DNA from: JAEUMD01 sp050246945
GTDB lineage: Bacteria > Pseudomonadota > Alphaproteobacteria > Rhizobiales > Hyphomicrobiaceae
Assembly (NCBI GenBank): GCA_050246945.1
Contig: JBFWVC010000002.1
Span: 248,001-312,000 of the forward strand
Direction: 5' to 3'
Length of the DNA: 64,000 nucleotides
Part shown: positions 50,237-58,896 of the stretch, piece after piece
How positions within the stretch are numbered: the first letter of the stretch is position 1
Layout: each line of letters opens with the position of its first letter
Translations under genes and position numbers: made by a program
Notes under the pieces: model-generated
Told to the model about the DNA's origin: nothing
The model's database searches: none
The model's input: the letters and a program-made list of their open reading frames with translations, nothing else

Positions 50237-51064
50237 ATGAAACTGTTCGTCGGTCTCGGCAACCCCGGCGCCCAGTACGCGGGCAACCGCCACAACGTTG
50301 GCTTCATGGCGCTCGACGCCATCGCGTCCCAGCTCGGCTTCGGTCCCTGGAAGAAGAAATTCCAGGCCCTCGCGGCGGACGGCGAGATCGCCGGCGAGCG
50401 TATCCTGCTGCTTAAGCCACAGACCTACATGAACGAGAGCGGGCGCGCCGTTGGCGAGGCCATGCGCTTCCTCAAGATCGCACTCTCCGACACGGTCGTG
50501 TTCTACGACGAGATCGACCTCGCCCCCGGCAAGCTCAAGGTGAAGACAGGGGGCGGCAACGCCGGCCACAACGGTCTGCGCTCCATCACCGCTCATTGCG
50601 GCAACGATTATCAGCGCGTCCGCATCGGCGTCGGCCACCCTGGCCAGAAGCACCTGGTCGCCAGTTACGTTCTCTCCGACTTCGCCAAGACCGACCGCGC
50701 CTGGGTGGAACCGATGCTTGCCGCGATCGCCAACGCCGCCCCGCGGCTTGCCTGCGGCGATCAGGCCCGCTTTTTGACGGATGTCGCAAAAGAGTTGCAG
50801 ATCGAAGGGGCTAGCGAGAACGGTTCATCCTCTATAGTGTCTCCCCCGCCGGGCAAAGGCAGGACGGGAAGGCGGTCAGACAACGCAACCGGCACAGGCG
50901 GCGAAGCCGAAACTCGGCAGAACGATTTCGCCAAATCGGGTGGCGAAGCACCATCGGGAGCGCAACGCAATCGTCATCCCGCTGGCGAGCGCGATGCCAA
51001 GCGTAAAGGGGCGCTGGCCGAAAACCTCGCCAGGTGGCTGTCGTCACGCAAAGGGAAAGGCTGA
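50237..51064 (+). CDS. pth: Peptidyl-tRNA hydrolase with long C-terminal extension
   Basis: A 275-residue Pth. The catalytic domain (residues 1-190) is complete: FVGLGNPGAQYAGNRHNVGF with catalytic His20, LLLKPQTYMNESG, YDEIDLAPGKLKVKTGGGNAGHNGLRS. It recycles peptidyl-tRNA that drops off ribosomes. Residues about 191-275 are an extra, polar, Arg/Gly/Asn-rich tail not present in ordinary Pth (about 190-200 residues), ending in a basic LARWLSSRKGKG. The tail resembles tails in other Hyphomicrobiales but is variable. It follows rplY after a strong hairpin. Confidence 0.94.
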   Translation: MKLFVGLGNPGAQYAGNRHNVGFMALDAIASQLGFGPWKKKFQALAADGEIAGERILLLKPQTYMNESGRAVGEAMRFLKIALSDTVVFYDEIDLAPGKLKVKTGGGNAGHNGLRSITAHCGNDYQRVRIGVGHPGQKHLVASYVLSDFAKTDRAWVEPMLAAIANAAPRLACGDQARFLTDVAKELQIEGASENGSSSIVSPPPGKGRTGRRSDNATGTGGEAETRQNDFAKSGGEAPSGAQRNRHPAGERDAKRKGALAENLARWLSSRKGKG

Positions 51065-51206
51065 CCGTCAAGCGACGTCGGCGCCGAGCCACGGCAGAAT
51101 GGGTTGCAGCCGAGCAGCGGTCATAGCCCTGTCGTTTCGCCGCCCCGAGGCAGCGACGCGCGCCATGCGAGTGCGGCACACCACGCAGGCAAGATGGAGA
51201 AAGCAC

Positions 51207-51992
51207 GTGGCAAGGCAGCACGACCCCCACTTCGAGGAGCGCGATCGCCGCACCGGTGCACTGGTCGCTTACCGCTGGTGGGAACGCATCGGCTGGATGC
51301 GCTGGCTCTTCTCACGCGGTGGCGAGATGGCTGGCCGGCTGTTCGCCGCCGGCGTCATCGCCTCTGTCGGGGCCTGGACCGCATGGGACGCTTATGATGC
51401 CCGCGCGCGCAGCAAGTTCCTGCGGCCACTCATCTCCGCAGAGCGCCTGAGCCCGGCCACACATGCTTATGTCATCCAGGGTGTCGACAGCGCCGGCCGA
51501 CGCGCCGACTTCGATCTGATCGTTGCCGACAAGGCCTTCACATGGGAGCGCGGATCCGCTGAGCGCCTTGCCCGCAACAACCAGCCGCTGACTGGTGATG
51601 ACGTGCAAAGCATCATCCTCGATCCGCTTGTGCGCGCACGCCTGAAGAGCGCCAAGCAACTGATCGCCGTCGGCACGGCGAGCGAGGAAGGCGACCCGAC
51701 CCAGGAGACGCATCGCGCCGGTCGCCGCGCCGAGCAGACCGCACGCTGGCTATCCGCCGCCGCCGACAAGCAGATGCCCTTGTGGACGCTCAATCTTGGC
51801 CAGTACCAGCACCCTTGCAAAGCCTGCGACACGAACGAAACCAGTTGGCAGCGCCCCTTCCTTGTCATCGCCGTTCAGCAAGCCGCCTGGGGGACCGACC
51901 TCGCCGAGGCGCTGGCCGACGCGCTCGATTCGGCGTCCAACCTGCCTGCGCCCGAGCGCTATTCCGCCTTCGCGCTGGCCCGCTTCCGTTGA
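51207..51992 (+). CDS. Unknown single-pass membrane protein
   Basis: A 261-residue protein. After a short polar start (ARQHDPHFEERDRRTG) comes one membrane helix at about residues 45-62 (AGRLFAAGVIASVGAWTAWD), then a soluble domain probably facing the periplasm, with ADFDLIVADKAFTWERGSAE, LDPLVRARLKSAKQLIAVGTAS and RPFLVIAVQQAAWGTDLAEA. Repeated VAVGTAS...GRRAEQTARWL strand-helix units give an alpha/beta look. No family was recognised. GGAG fits the GTG start at 51207; an ATG at 51165 is possible. It lies between pth and ychF. Confidence 0.72.
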   Translation: MARQHDPHFEERDRRTGALVAYRWWERIGWMRWLFSRGGEMAGRLFAAGVIASVGAWTAWDAYDARARSKFLRPLISAERLSPATHAYVIQGVDSAGRRADFDLIVADKAFTWERGSAERLARNNQPLTGDDVQSIILDPLVRARLKSAKQLIAVGTASEEGDPTQETHRAGRRAEQTARWLSAAADKQMPLWTLNLGQYQHPCKACDTNETSWQRPFLVIAVQQAAWGTDLAEALADALDSASNLPAPERYSAFALARFR

Positions 51993-52113
51993 GCGGCAAA
52001 TGACTTTATAGAGCCCGGAGCTAACCTTCTGGCTTCGCCTGCGGGCGCGGTCCGCCTCACCCTGCCGCGCGCACTCACCTGCCGCGCCGCGCACTACGGA
52101 AAGCAGTGATTTC

Positions 52114-53211
52114 ATGGGCTTCAAGATGGGCATCGTCGGCTTGCCGAACGTCGGCAAGTCGACCCTTTTCAATGCGCTGACCCAGACCGCCGCGGCGGAA
52201 GCCGCCAACTACCCCTTCTGTACCATCGAGCCCAACGTCGGCGAGGTGGGCGTTCCCGACGAGCGCCTGGAGAAGCTTGCCGCAATTGCCGGCTCCAAGG
52301 AGATCATTCCGACCCGCCTGACGTTCGTGGATATCGCCGGCCTCGTCCGCGGCGCCTCGAAGGGTGAAGGACTAGGCAATCAGTTCCTTTCCCATATTCG
52401 CGAAGTCGATGCGGTCGCCTATGTCCTGCGCTGCTTCGAGGACGAGGACATCACCCATGTCGAGGGACGCATTGATCCTCTCTCCGATGCCGAGACAGTC
52501 GAGACAGAGCTTATGCTGGCCGATCTGGAAAGCTGCGAGAAGCGCTTCACGAGCCTTGAGAAGCGCGCCAAGGGCGGCGACAAGGAGGCCAAGGCACAGG
52601 CCGTGCTCATTGAGAAGGCGCTCGTACTCCTGCGCGAAGGAAAGCCGGCACGCCTCGCGGAAATCCTGCCGGAAGAACAACAGGGATGGAGCATGCTCCA
52701 GTTGCTGACCTCCAAGCCCGTGCTCTATGTGTGCAACGTCGATGAAGCGTCCGCCAAGGATGGCAACGCCTATTCCGCCCGCGTCTTCGAGCGCGCCAAG
52801 TCGGAAGGTGCCGAAGCCGTCGTCATTTCCGCCAAGATCGAGAGCGAACTTGCCGGCCTCGATCCGCCCGAGCGTGAAGCCTTCCTCTCCGACCTTGGCC
52901 TCGAAGAACCAGGTCTCAATCGCTTGATCCGCGCCGGCTACAAGCTGCTGGGCCTCGTCACCTACTTCACCGTAGGCCCAAAAGAGGCGCGCGCCTGGAC
53001 CATCACGCGCGGCACCAAGGCGCCGCAGGCAGCAGGCGTCATCCATACCGATTTCGAGAAGGGTTTCATCCGTGCCGAAACCATCGCCTACAACGACTAC
53101 GTCACGCTGTCGGGAGAGGCAGGCGCCAAGGAGGCTGGCAAGATGAGGCTGGAAGGAAAAGAGTATCTTGTCCAGGACGGCGACGTGATGCACTTCCGCT
53201 TCGCCAACTGA
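52114..53211 (+). CDS. ychF: Redox-regulated ATPase YchF
   Basis: A 365-residue Obg-related P-loop ATPase. G1 GLPNVGKSTLF is at the N-terminus, G3 DIAGLVRGASKGEGLGNQF near residue 74, and the G4 position reads NVDE instead of NKxD, which gives YchF its preference for ATP. The C-terminal TGS-like domain ends the protein (AGKMRLEGKEYLVQDGDVM). YchF binds ribosomes and affects oxidative-stress responses and leaderless mRNA translation. pth-ychF adjacency is very widespread; here one extra gene lies between them. Confidence 0.97.
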   Translation: MGFKMGIVGLPNVGKSTLFNALTQTAAAEAANYPFCTIEPNVGEVGVPDERLEKLAAIAGSKEIIPTRLTFVDIAGLVRGASKGEGLGNQFLSHIREVDAVAYVLRCFEDEDITHVEGRIDPLSDAETVETELMLADLESCEKRFTSLEKRAKGGDKEAKAQAVLIEKALVLLREGKPARLAEILPEEQQGWSMLQLLTSKPVLYVCNVDEASAKDGNAYSARVFERAKSEGAEAVVISAKIESELAGLDPPEREAFLSDLGLEEPGLNRLIRAGYKLLGLVTYFTVGPKEARAWTITRGTKAPQAAGVIHTDFEKGFIRAETIAYNDYVTLSGEAGAKEAGKMRLEGKEYLVQDGDVMHFRFAN

Positions 53212-53286
53212 TCCCATACGGGCGTCACCAGCCGCAAATTTGGTTCGAGCCGCTGTGGCTCGATATGATCAGGACCCGATAACACC

Positions 53287-53538
53287 ATGGCAGACGACCT
53301 TCCCGACCGCCTCTCCACCGATCCGGCGAGCCCACACTACGACGAAGACATTCTGCGCCGCGAAGTTGGCATCCGCTTCAATGGCATCGAGAAGACCAAT
53401 GTCGAGGAATATTGTGTCTCCGAAGGTTGGATCCGTGTCGCCGCCGGCAAGACGCGCGACCGCAAGGGCAATCCGCTGACCATCAAGCTGAAGGGAAGGG
53501 TCGAACCCTATTTCCGCGATAGGCCGGAAGGGGCTTGA
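53287..53538 (+). CDS. DUF3297 family protein
   Basis: An 83-residue protein matching DUF3297: LPDRLSTDPASPHYDEDILR, VGIRFNGIEKTNVEEYCVSEGWIRV and KGNPLTIKLKGRVEPYF. Small, soluble, one cysteine, no signal peptide; function unknown. It follows ychF by 75 bases on the same strand and may be co-transcribed. Confidence 0.9.
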   Translation: MADDLPDRLSTDPASPHYDEDILRREVGIRFNGIEKTNVEEYCVSEGWIRVAAGKTRDRKGNPLTIKLKGRVEPYFRDRPEGA

Positions 53539-53579
53539 GCGCCTGCGCAGCACTCTTGTATTCGATGCCTGGCCGCGCC

Positions 53580-53900
53580 ATGTCTATTCCCATGAGTTGG
53601 ACCGCATCAATAGCGACATCCCCTGCCAGAGCCGCCGCCCGAACGCTTGCGCTCGTCTGTTTTTGTGCCATTGCCGCAGGCGGTGCCTTTGCAGACAACT
53701 CGTCCAAAAGCCGGCCCCAGGGCCCGCTCGTCGATCCAGGTACTGAAATCCACCCGCGGGTTCCTCAGCCGCCTCGCCGAGCTCCCTCACCGGGCAACGC
53801 CGAGCCGGGCTCTCCAATTCACGACTATATCCACCGCGCGCCTGCGGACAGTGGCGCCATCACCAACCGTCTCGTTCCGCCCTCGACGCTGCGCAGATAA
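53580..53900 (+). CDS. Hypothetical exported proline-rich protein
   Basis: A 106-residue protein with a signal peptide (RTLALVCFCAIAAGGAFA) and a short, disordered mature region rich in Pro, Ser and Arg (HPRVPQPPRRAPSPGNAEPG). Start sites at 53565, 53580 and 53592 are all possible. The signal peptide and location 40 bases after the DUF3297 gene support a real gene, but the mature part has no recognisable domain. Confidence 0.5.
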   Translation: MSIPMSWTASIATSPARAAARTLALVCFCAIAAGGAFADNSSKSRPQGPLVDPGTEIHPRVPQPPRRAPSPGNAEPGSPIHDYIHRAPADSGAITNRLVPPSTLRR

Positions 53901-53917
53901 CATTGCTGCCGGTCGCA

Positions 53918-53952
53918 CAAAAAAAGACCCGCACGAGCATTCGGGCGGGTCT
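53918..53952 (-). terminator. Terminator between the exported protein gene and sqr
   Basis: On the minus strand AGACCCGC pairs with GCGGGTCT (plus positions 53945-53952 and 53925-53932) and is followed by TTTTTTTG. It lies about 85 bases past the sqr stop; it can also cap the plus-strand gene. Confidence 0.85.
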
Positions 53953-54035
53953 CTTAGCCATTGGGTCGCCTGGGAAGGTGGAATGCCCCGGCGACAGGCA
54001 TCCCACTGCGGCTCGCAGAGACCGCAAGCAGAAAT

Positions 54036-55316
54036 CTACTCCGCCGGCGCCTTGATCTTTTTGATATTCATCATTCCCAGCACGTATTTTTCATAGAACG
54101 GCTCGGTCGTGCCCTTGCGCATCTTGCGCATGAAATATTTCTCGAAAGCGACCTTGGCGTAGTGCACCCAGACGCCCTCGGTGGACCAGTTGACGTTGCG
54201 CGGCGGAATCTGCGGCTGCGCCACGAACGCCGCGCCCTTGTCGCCGAAGTCGGCGAGGCACAACGCGCTCCACGTCGGCACGTTGTGCGGCTGCTTGCCA
54301 TGCACAAGATCGTGGATGTTCTCCACCGCCGCCGTCACCATGCTCTCGATCATGTAGCCTGTCTTCGGCACGCCGACCGGAACCGGTGTCTGCTCAAGCG
54401 GCGCGATGGCAATGCAAACGCCGACACCGAAAATGTTGGGATACTTCGGATTGCGCTGGTGCTTGTCGACGATGATGAAGCCGCGCGGATTGTTGAGACC
54501 CTCGATGCCGCGGGTCGCCGGAACGCCGCGGAACGCCGGCAGCATCATCGAATACTTGAACGGAAGCTCGTGCTTCTTCTTCTCGCTGCCGTCCTCGTTG
54601 AACTCGGTGACGTGCATGACACCGGCTTCGACGCGGTCCACCTTCGCGTTGATGATCCAGCGGATATGCCGCTCGCGCATTTCGGATTCGAGCATACCCT
54701 TGGTATCGCCGACGCCGCCGAGCCCCAGGTGCCCGATGTAGGGCTCCGAGGTCACGAACGTCATTGGGACCCGATCGCGAAGGCGGCGCTTCCTGAGATC
54801 CGTCTCCATGATCATCGCATACTCGTAGGCGGGCCCGTAACAGGACGCCCCCTGAACAGCGCCGACGATGATCGGACCAGGGTCCTTGCAGAACTCTTCC
54901 CACTTGCCGTGCGCCGTGGTCGCGTGCTCCACCGTGCAGACCGACTGCGTGTATTGCTCCGGCCCAAGCCCCGCAATCTCATCGAACGCCAACTCCGGGC
55001 CCGTTGCGATGATCAGGTAATCGTAGTTGACCGTCGAACCGTCGTTGAGCTCGATCGCATTCTGATCGGGCTTGATCTGCTTGGCGCCCGCCGAACTGAA
55101 CTTGATGCCGTGCTTGGCCATCAACGGCGCCAACTCGATGGTGATGTCAGCCTTCACGCGCCAGCCCACGCCCACCCATGGATTGGAGGGCGTGAACTGG
55201 AAATATGGCAGGTTTGAAATCAGCGTGACCGTGTGACTGCGGCCCATCATGGCCTGGGCTTCATAGGCAGCAGACATGCCACCTACGCCGCCGCCCAATA
55301 CGACGATGTTCGCCAT
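54036..55316 (-). CDS. sqr: Sulfide:quinone oxidoreductase family protein
   Basis: A 426-residue flavoprotein. N-terminal FAD motif VVLGGGVGGMSAAYEA; a second nucleotide region PGPIIVGAVQGASC; C-terminal FAD contact NIFGVGVCIAI and the membrane-contact region PVGVPKTGYMIES. Cysteines C127, C159 and C353 are placed much like the three redox cysteines of bacterial SQRs, which supports sulfide oxidation with electrons to quinone. The start at 55316 (MANIVV) has AGGGAG upstream; a GTG at 55325 is closer to that site. The YeeE-type transporter at 60.6 kb fits a sulfur theme. Confidence 0.85.
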   Translation of the reverse strand: MANIVVLGGGVGGMSAAYEAQAMMGRSHTVTLISNLPYFQFTPSNPWVGVGWRVKADITIELAPLMAKHGIKFSSAGAKQIKPDQNAIELNDGSTVNYDYLIIATGPELAFDEIAGLGPEQYTQSVCTVEHATTAHGKWEEFCKDPGPIIVGAVQGASCYGPAYEYAMIMETDLRKRRLRDRVPMTFVTSEPYIGHLGLGGVGDTKGMLESEMRERHIRWIINAKVDRVEAGVMHVTEFNEDGSEKKKHELPFKYSMMLPAFRGVPATRGIEGLNNPRGFIIVDKHQRNPKYPNIFGVGVCIAIAPLEQTPVPVGVPKTGYMIESMVTAAVENIHDLVHGKQPHNVPTWSALCLADFGDKGAAFVAQPQIPPRNVNWSTEGVWVHYAKVAFEKYFMRKMRKGTTEPFYEKYVLGMMNIKKIKAPAE

Positions 55317-55699
55317 CTCAGGCACTCCCTTTGGTTGTTTCCTCTAACCGGGATCATCTTTCCGGGCGCCGCTGACCTGCTTGTGTCGGCAGGCGTCCAA
55401 TTTTATTTTCTTATGGACACACATCAGGACATTGCAATATTGCAAAGTCAATTGGCCTGATGGCTTATGAGATATCACCTCATCGCGTCGTTGATTTCGC
55501 GCAATGTTAGAGCAGGGGCCGGCTATGCCCGCATTGATCGGCGTCACGATCGCGTCGCGCTTCGCCCCACGGCTCCAGGCACTTTTGCAACCTTGCTGCG
55601 CCTGGAATGGTTAAGCTCATCACCATGGCGCGATTTCGCCTGCAGAGCCGCGTCGGTGGCGCCGAGCCCAAACCCGCATGAAACCCGAGTGCCCTCCGC
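55317..55699. other. Divergent intergenic region of sqr and rhomboid gene
   Basis: A 383-base region with an AT-rich segment (55395-55450) expected to hold the sqr promoter. It contains the palindrome listed separately at 55432. No reading frame is convincing. Confidence 0.4.
55432..55445. promoter_or_regulatory. Perfect 14-bp palindrome, possible operator
   Basis: TTGCAATATTGCAA, with GACA on the left and AGTC on the right extending the symmetry except for one position. It lies 116 bases upstream of the sqr start in the AT-rich part of the promoter region. A sulfide- or redox-sensing ArsR-type repressor would be a reasonable binder, but this is inference. Confidence 0.45.
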
Positions 55700-56470
55700 A
55701 TGTTCCCAATCCGCGACACGCTGTCATGGCATCGTTTTCCCACTGTAGTCGCAGCGCTCATCCTCATCAATGTTTTGACTTTCTTTTATCAATTGAGCCT
55801 GGGCACGGCCGAGCTGCAACGCTTCCTGTTCGAGCATGCGCTCGTACCGCGACGCTATTTTTTCCCCTCCTGGGGCATCGAGGTCGGCCTCAGCCCGGCG
55901 GACATTTCGCCCTTCCTCACCAACACGTTCCTCCACGGCGGCTTCCTGCACATTGCAACCAACCTCTGGACGCTCTGGATTTTCGGCCCTGCCCTTGAAG
56001 AGCGCCTCGGCAGCACACGCTTTCTGGCGCTCTACCTGATCGCCGGGATCGTTGCCAGCATCACGCATGCCGTCTTCAACGCCACCTCGCCGATCCCGGC
56101 GCTCGGAGCCTCTGGCGCCATTGCTGGCGTCATCGCCGCCTATGCCACGCGCTTTCCCTATGCGTGGATCAAGGTGCTCGTCCTGCTCGTCATTATTCCG
56201 GTCTTCTTCTACGTTCCCGCACTCGTGTTTGCCGGCATCTGGTTCCTCATCCAGGTGCTCCAGGGAACCACGCAGCTGTTCGTGCCGGGTGTCGGCCAAT
56301 CCGTCGCCTGGTGGGCGCATATCGGCGGATTCGTTGCGGGTTGGCTGCTTTTGCGCGTCCTAGACCCCGGCGACTCCAGCCACCCGGGCCCCTGGTCGCG
56401 TTCACAGGGCCATTGGCGAAGCGGATACCGCAACCGCCACATCTCGAGCCTGCTGAACTGGCGCCGTTGA
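55700..56470 (+). CDS. Rhomboid family intramembrane serine protease
   Basis: A 256-residue polytopic protease. The catalytic Ser138 lies in LGASGAIAG and His207 in WWAHIGGFVAG; the oxyanion region HGGFLHIATNLWTLWIFG includes the usual HxxxN. Six helices are apparent, followed by a short basic tail. It cleaves within membrane helices of substrate proteins; the substrate is unknown. It is divergent from sqr and convergent with the methylthioadenosine genes. Confidence 0.93.
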   Translation: MFPIRDTLSWHRFPTVVAALILINVLTFFYQLSLGTAELQRFLFEHALVPRRYFFPSWGIEVGLSPADISPFLTNTFLHGGFLHIATNLWTLWIFGPALEERLGSTRFLALYLIAGIVASITHAVFNATSPIPALGASGAIAGVIAAYATRFPYAWIKVLVLLVIIPVFFYVPALVFAGIWFLIQVLQGTTQLFVPGVGQSVAWWAHIGGFVAGWLLLRVLDPGDSSHPGPWSRSQGHWRSGYRNRHISSLLNWRR

Positions 56471-56518
56471 AACAGGTTGAGACAGCGAGTGTGCATGGCA
56501 CTGTGACGAACGTGCGGC

Positions 56519-57220
56519 TCAGCGCTTGCCATTCCAAGCCTGAGCATTGGCGCCATACGCGCGGAACTTCTCCACCATGCGTTCCATCTCGTCGTCGGGC
56601 AGCAGCACGGCATCGCCGAGCAAGAGCACCTTGATGTACTGCGCTGCCAGCGTCTCCACATCGAATGCCAGCTCAAGTGCCGACTCGAGGGAAACGCCGG
56701 TCGCAATTTGCCCGTGATTGGCCATGAGGCACGCTGTACGATCTTCAAGGCCGCGCGCAACGTGCCCGGCAAGCTCCACCGTTCCGAACGTAGCATACGG
56801 CACAAGCGGGATGTCGTTGCCGCCGGCGCGCGCGACCATATAGTGAAATGCAGGGATGGATCTCCCCGCGCAAGCGAGCGCCGTGGCATTCAGAGAATGC
56901 GTGTGCACGACCGCATTCATGTCCGGACGCGCAGCATAAGCCGCCAGATGGAAACGCCACTCGCTCGACGGCTTCGGCGCGTCCTTCTCCGCCGTGCCGT
57001 CCGCCGCGACGAATACGATCTCCCGCGGTGTCAGCGTCTCGTAGGCAAGCCCCGATGGCGTGACGAGCATGCCCTCGCCGAACCTGCACGACACGTTGCC
57101 TGAGCGCCCGGGCGACAGCCCGGAGCGGCTCATTTTCAGCGCAGCGGCGATCACGGCCTCGCGCAGCGCCGTCTCATGGTCTGCGCCCGCCTGCGCTGCT
57201 CCACGCTGCGACGCGCTCAT
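56519..57220 (-). CDS. Class II aldolase, probable methylthioribulose-1-phosphate aldolase (Ald2-like)
   Basis: A 233-residue class II aldolase/adducin protein. Zinc ligands H106, H108 (VVHTHS) and H169 (ANHGQ) and catalytic E87 (SSEW) match fuculose-phosphate aldolase. Its start overlaps the mtnA stop (ATGA), so the substrate is likely the MtnA product, methylthioribulose 1-phosphate. Either it cleaves it to dihydroxyacetone phosphate and methylthioacetaldehyde (Ald2 of the DHAP shunt in Rhodospirillum) or dehydrates it (MtnB of the methionine cycle). No mtnC or mtnD is nearby, which favours the aldolase. Confidence 0.8.
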   Translation of the reverse strand: MSASQRGAAQAGADHETALREAVIAAALKMSRSGLSPGRSGNVSCRFGEGMLVTPSGLAYETLTPREIVFVAADGTAEKDAPKPSSEWRFHLAAYAARPDMNAVVHTHSLNATALACAGRSIPAFHYMVARAGGNDIPLVPYATFGTVELAGHVARGLEDRTACLMANHGQIATGVSLESALELAFDVETLAAQYIKVLLLGDAVLLPDDEMERMVEKFRAYGANAQAWNGKR

Positions 57221-58320
57221 GACGAGGCTCCACCCCGTTCTGGATAAAGCTCCAACAAGCCTTCGCGGGTGGACGGCGCTATGCCGCGCTCGGTGATGAG
57301 CCCGGTGACGAGACGCGCCGGCGTGACGTCGAAGGCGGGATTGGCGGCTGGCGACCCCGGTGCGGCGATGTCGACTGTCTCGACGCCACCCGACGCGCGC
57401 CGCCCCGTCATCTGCAGGACCTCGCCCTCCGGCCGCTCCTCGATCTCGATCTTGAAGCCGTCATCACATGACCAGTCTATCGTCGAGGCGGGCAACGCAA
57501 CGTAGAACGGTACGCCCGTGTCGTGTGCCGCGAGAGCCTTGAGGTAGGTTCCGATTTTGTTGGCGACATCACCGTTGGACGCAACGCGATCGGTCCCCAC
57601 GATCACCAGATCAACCTGGCCGTGCTGCATAAGGTGGCCGCCGGCATTGTCGACGATGATGGTATGCGGCACCCCATGCGCGCCGAGTTCGAAAGCGGTA
57701 AGCGCTGCACCCTGGTTGCGAGGGCGTGTCTCGTCCACCCACACATGCACGGACAATCCCGCGTCGTGCGCGTGATAGATCGGAGAGGTGGCCGTGCCCC
57801 AGTCGACGCAGGCGAGCCACCCGGCATTGCAGTGCGTGAGAATATTGACACGCTCGCCCGGTCTCTTGCGTCTTGCGATCTCCTCGATCAGCGGCAGCCC
57901 GTTGACGCCGATCTGGCGACACGCCTCCACGTCGTCGTCAGCAATTCTGCCTGCATGATCCCAAGCCGCCGCAGCGCGCGCGTCGGGCGCCAGAGGTTTG
58001 AGCACGCATGCCATCTCATCAAGTGCCCACCTCAGGTTGACTGCCGTCGGTCGCTGCGCCAGCAGATACGCGCTGGCTCGCGCCAATGCGTCGTCGGAAG
58101 CATCCTGCAAGAGCGCGATTGCCAGTCCATAGGCGGCCGTCGCACCGATCAACGGAGCGCCGCGCACCTGCATCGATCGGATCGCTACGCCGGCCTCTTC
58201 GAGTGTGGCGAGCCTGGCGATCTGGAACGCATGCGGCAACCCCGTCTGATCGATGATCTCGACCGAGCGACCGTCGGCACCTGGCCAGATCGTTCGCATT
58301 GCATTGCCGCCGATCTTCAT
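57217..58320 (-). CDS. mtnA: S-methyl-5-thioribose-1-phosphate isomerase
   Basis: A 367-residue isomerase of the eIF2B-like family that turns methylthioribose 1-phosphate into methylthioribulose 1-phosphate. Catalytic C164 lies in ILTHCNAG and D244 in VGTDRVASNGDVANKIGTY; QVRGAPLIGATAAYG is the N-terminal signature. The start at 58320 has AAGGGG and lies next to the stop of the upstream unknown gene (TGACATG). It overlaps the aldolase gene downstream. Together with mtnP at 62.3 kb it processes methylthioadenosine. Confidence 0.95.
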   Translation of the reverse strand: MKIGGNAMRTIWPGADGRSVEIIDQTGLPHAFQIARLATLEEAGVAIRSMQVRGAPLIGATAAYGLAIALLQDASDDALARASAYLLAQRPTAVNLRWALDEMACVLKPLAPDARAAAAWDHAGRIADDDVEACRQIGVNGLPLIEEIARRKRPGERVNILTHCNAGWLACVDWGTATSPIYHAHDAGLSVHVWVDETRPRNQGAALTAFELGAHGVPHTIIVDNAGGHLMQHGQVDLVIVGTDRVASNGDVANKIGTYLKALAAHDTGVPFYVALPASTIDWSCDDGFKIEIEERPEGEVLQMTGRRASGGVETVDIAAPGSPAANPAFDVTPARLVTGLITERGIAPSTREGLLELYPERGGASS

Positions 58321-58802
58321 GTCAGCCCCTTCAGGATGCGCCGCATCAGGCCGCTTCCACCTTGTCCATCGGACGCCCAATCGCCATTGCCGTTGGACGT
58401 ACCGTCACCGAGCGGCAGCGCCACAGGTCTCGATCGCGAAATCGTAAAGGCCGGAACGGGGCTGCCAAGACTGCACGAACTGGCATTGCGCGGATCGAAG
58501 ACCTTGATGAGCCGCGGCGAGATCTTGTCATCCACATAGACAAAGCCGCAATAGTCGGCCTTGTGGTTGCGTCGCAGGAATTGCTCAATCTCGTCGATGC
58601 GAGCCGCCAGGAATTCTGGGCTCTCGGGTTCTTGAGGCAGGGATCCGCGCGTGTCGTAGATCCACCAACCATCGCGCGCGGTTCTCACGGCGTCAAAAAC
58701 ACGACCAGCATCCTCCCAGGCCAGAAGCCCGGCGAACCGGCCAATGTAAGCGGCACGAAATGCCGATCCGTCGTCACCAACTGCATCACCGTGGTCCGAC
58801 AT
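58317..58802 (-). CDS. Unknown protein in the methylthioadenosine locus
   Basis: A 161-residue protein. The N-terminal part holds FRAAYIGRFAGLLAWEDAGRVFDAV and GWWIYDTRG, then FLAARIDEIEQFLRRNHKADYCGFVYVDD and SPRLIKVFDPRNASSC; the last 45 residues are low-complexity Gly/Ser/Asp. No signal peptide and no known family. Its stop codon overlaps the mtnA start region (4 bases), so it is the first gene of a probable three-gene operon with mtnA and the aldolase. Confidence 0.7.
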   Translation of the reverse strand: MSDHGDAVGDDGSAFRAAYIGRFAGLLAWEDAGRVFDAVRTARDGWWIYDTRGSLPQEPESPEFLAARIDEIEQFLRRNHKADYCGFVYVDDKISPRLIKVFDPRNASSCSLGSPVPAFTISRSRPVALPLGDGTSNGNGDWASDGQGGSGLMRRILKGLT

Positions 58803-58896
58803 AGAACACCTAGCAGAATTTTCAGCCCAGGCGCAGGTTCATGGAGATTGCCGAGCGCACGCTATTTTAGAGAGCAGGAACACCAGGATCGGCAAT

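Noticed and set aside
50940..51206. Upstream extension of the unknown membrane protein gene between pth and ychF
   Set aside because: Overlaps the 3' end of pth in another frame; a GTG at 51207 with GGAG is the better start.
53961..55217. 418-codon plus-strand frame opposite sqr
   Set aside because: Antisense shadow; sqr on the other strand has full FAD motifs and a terminator.
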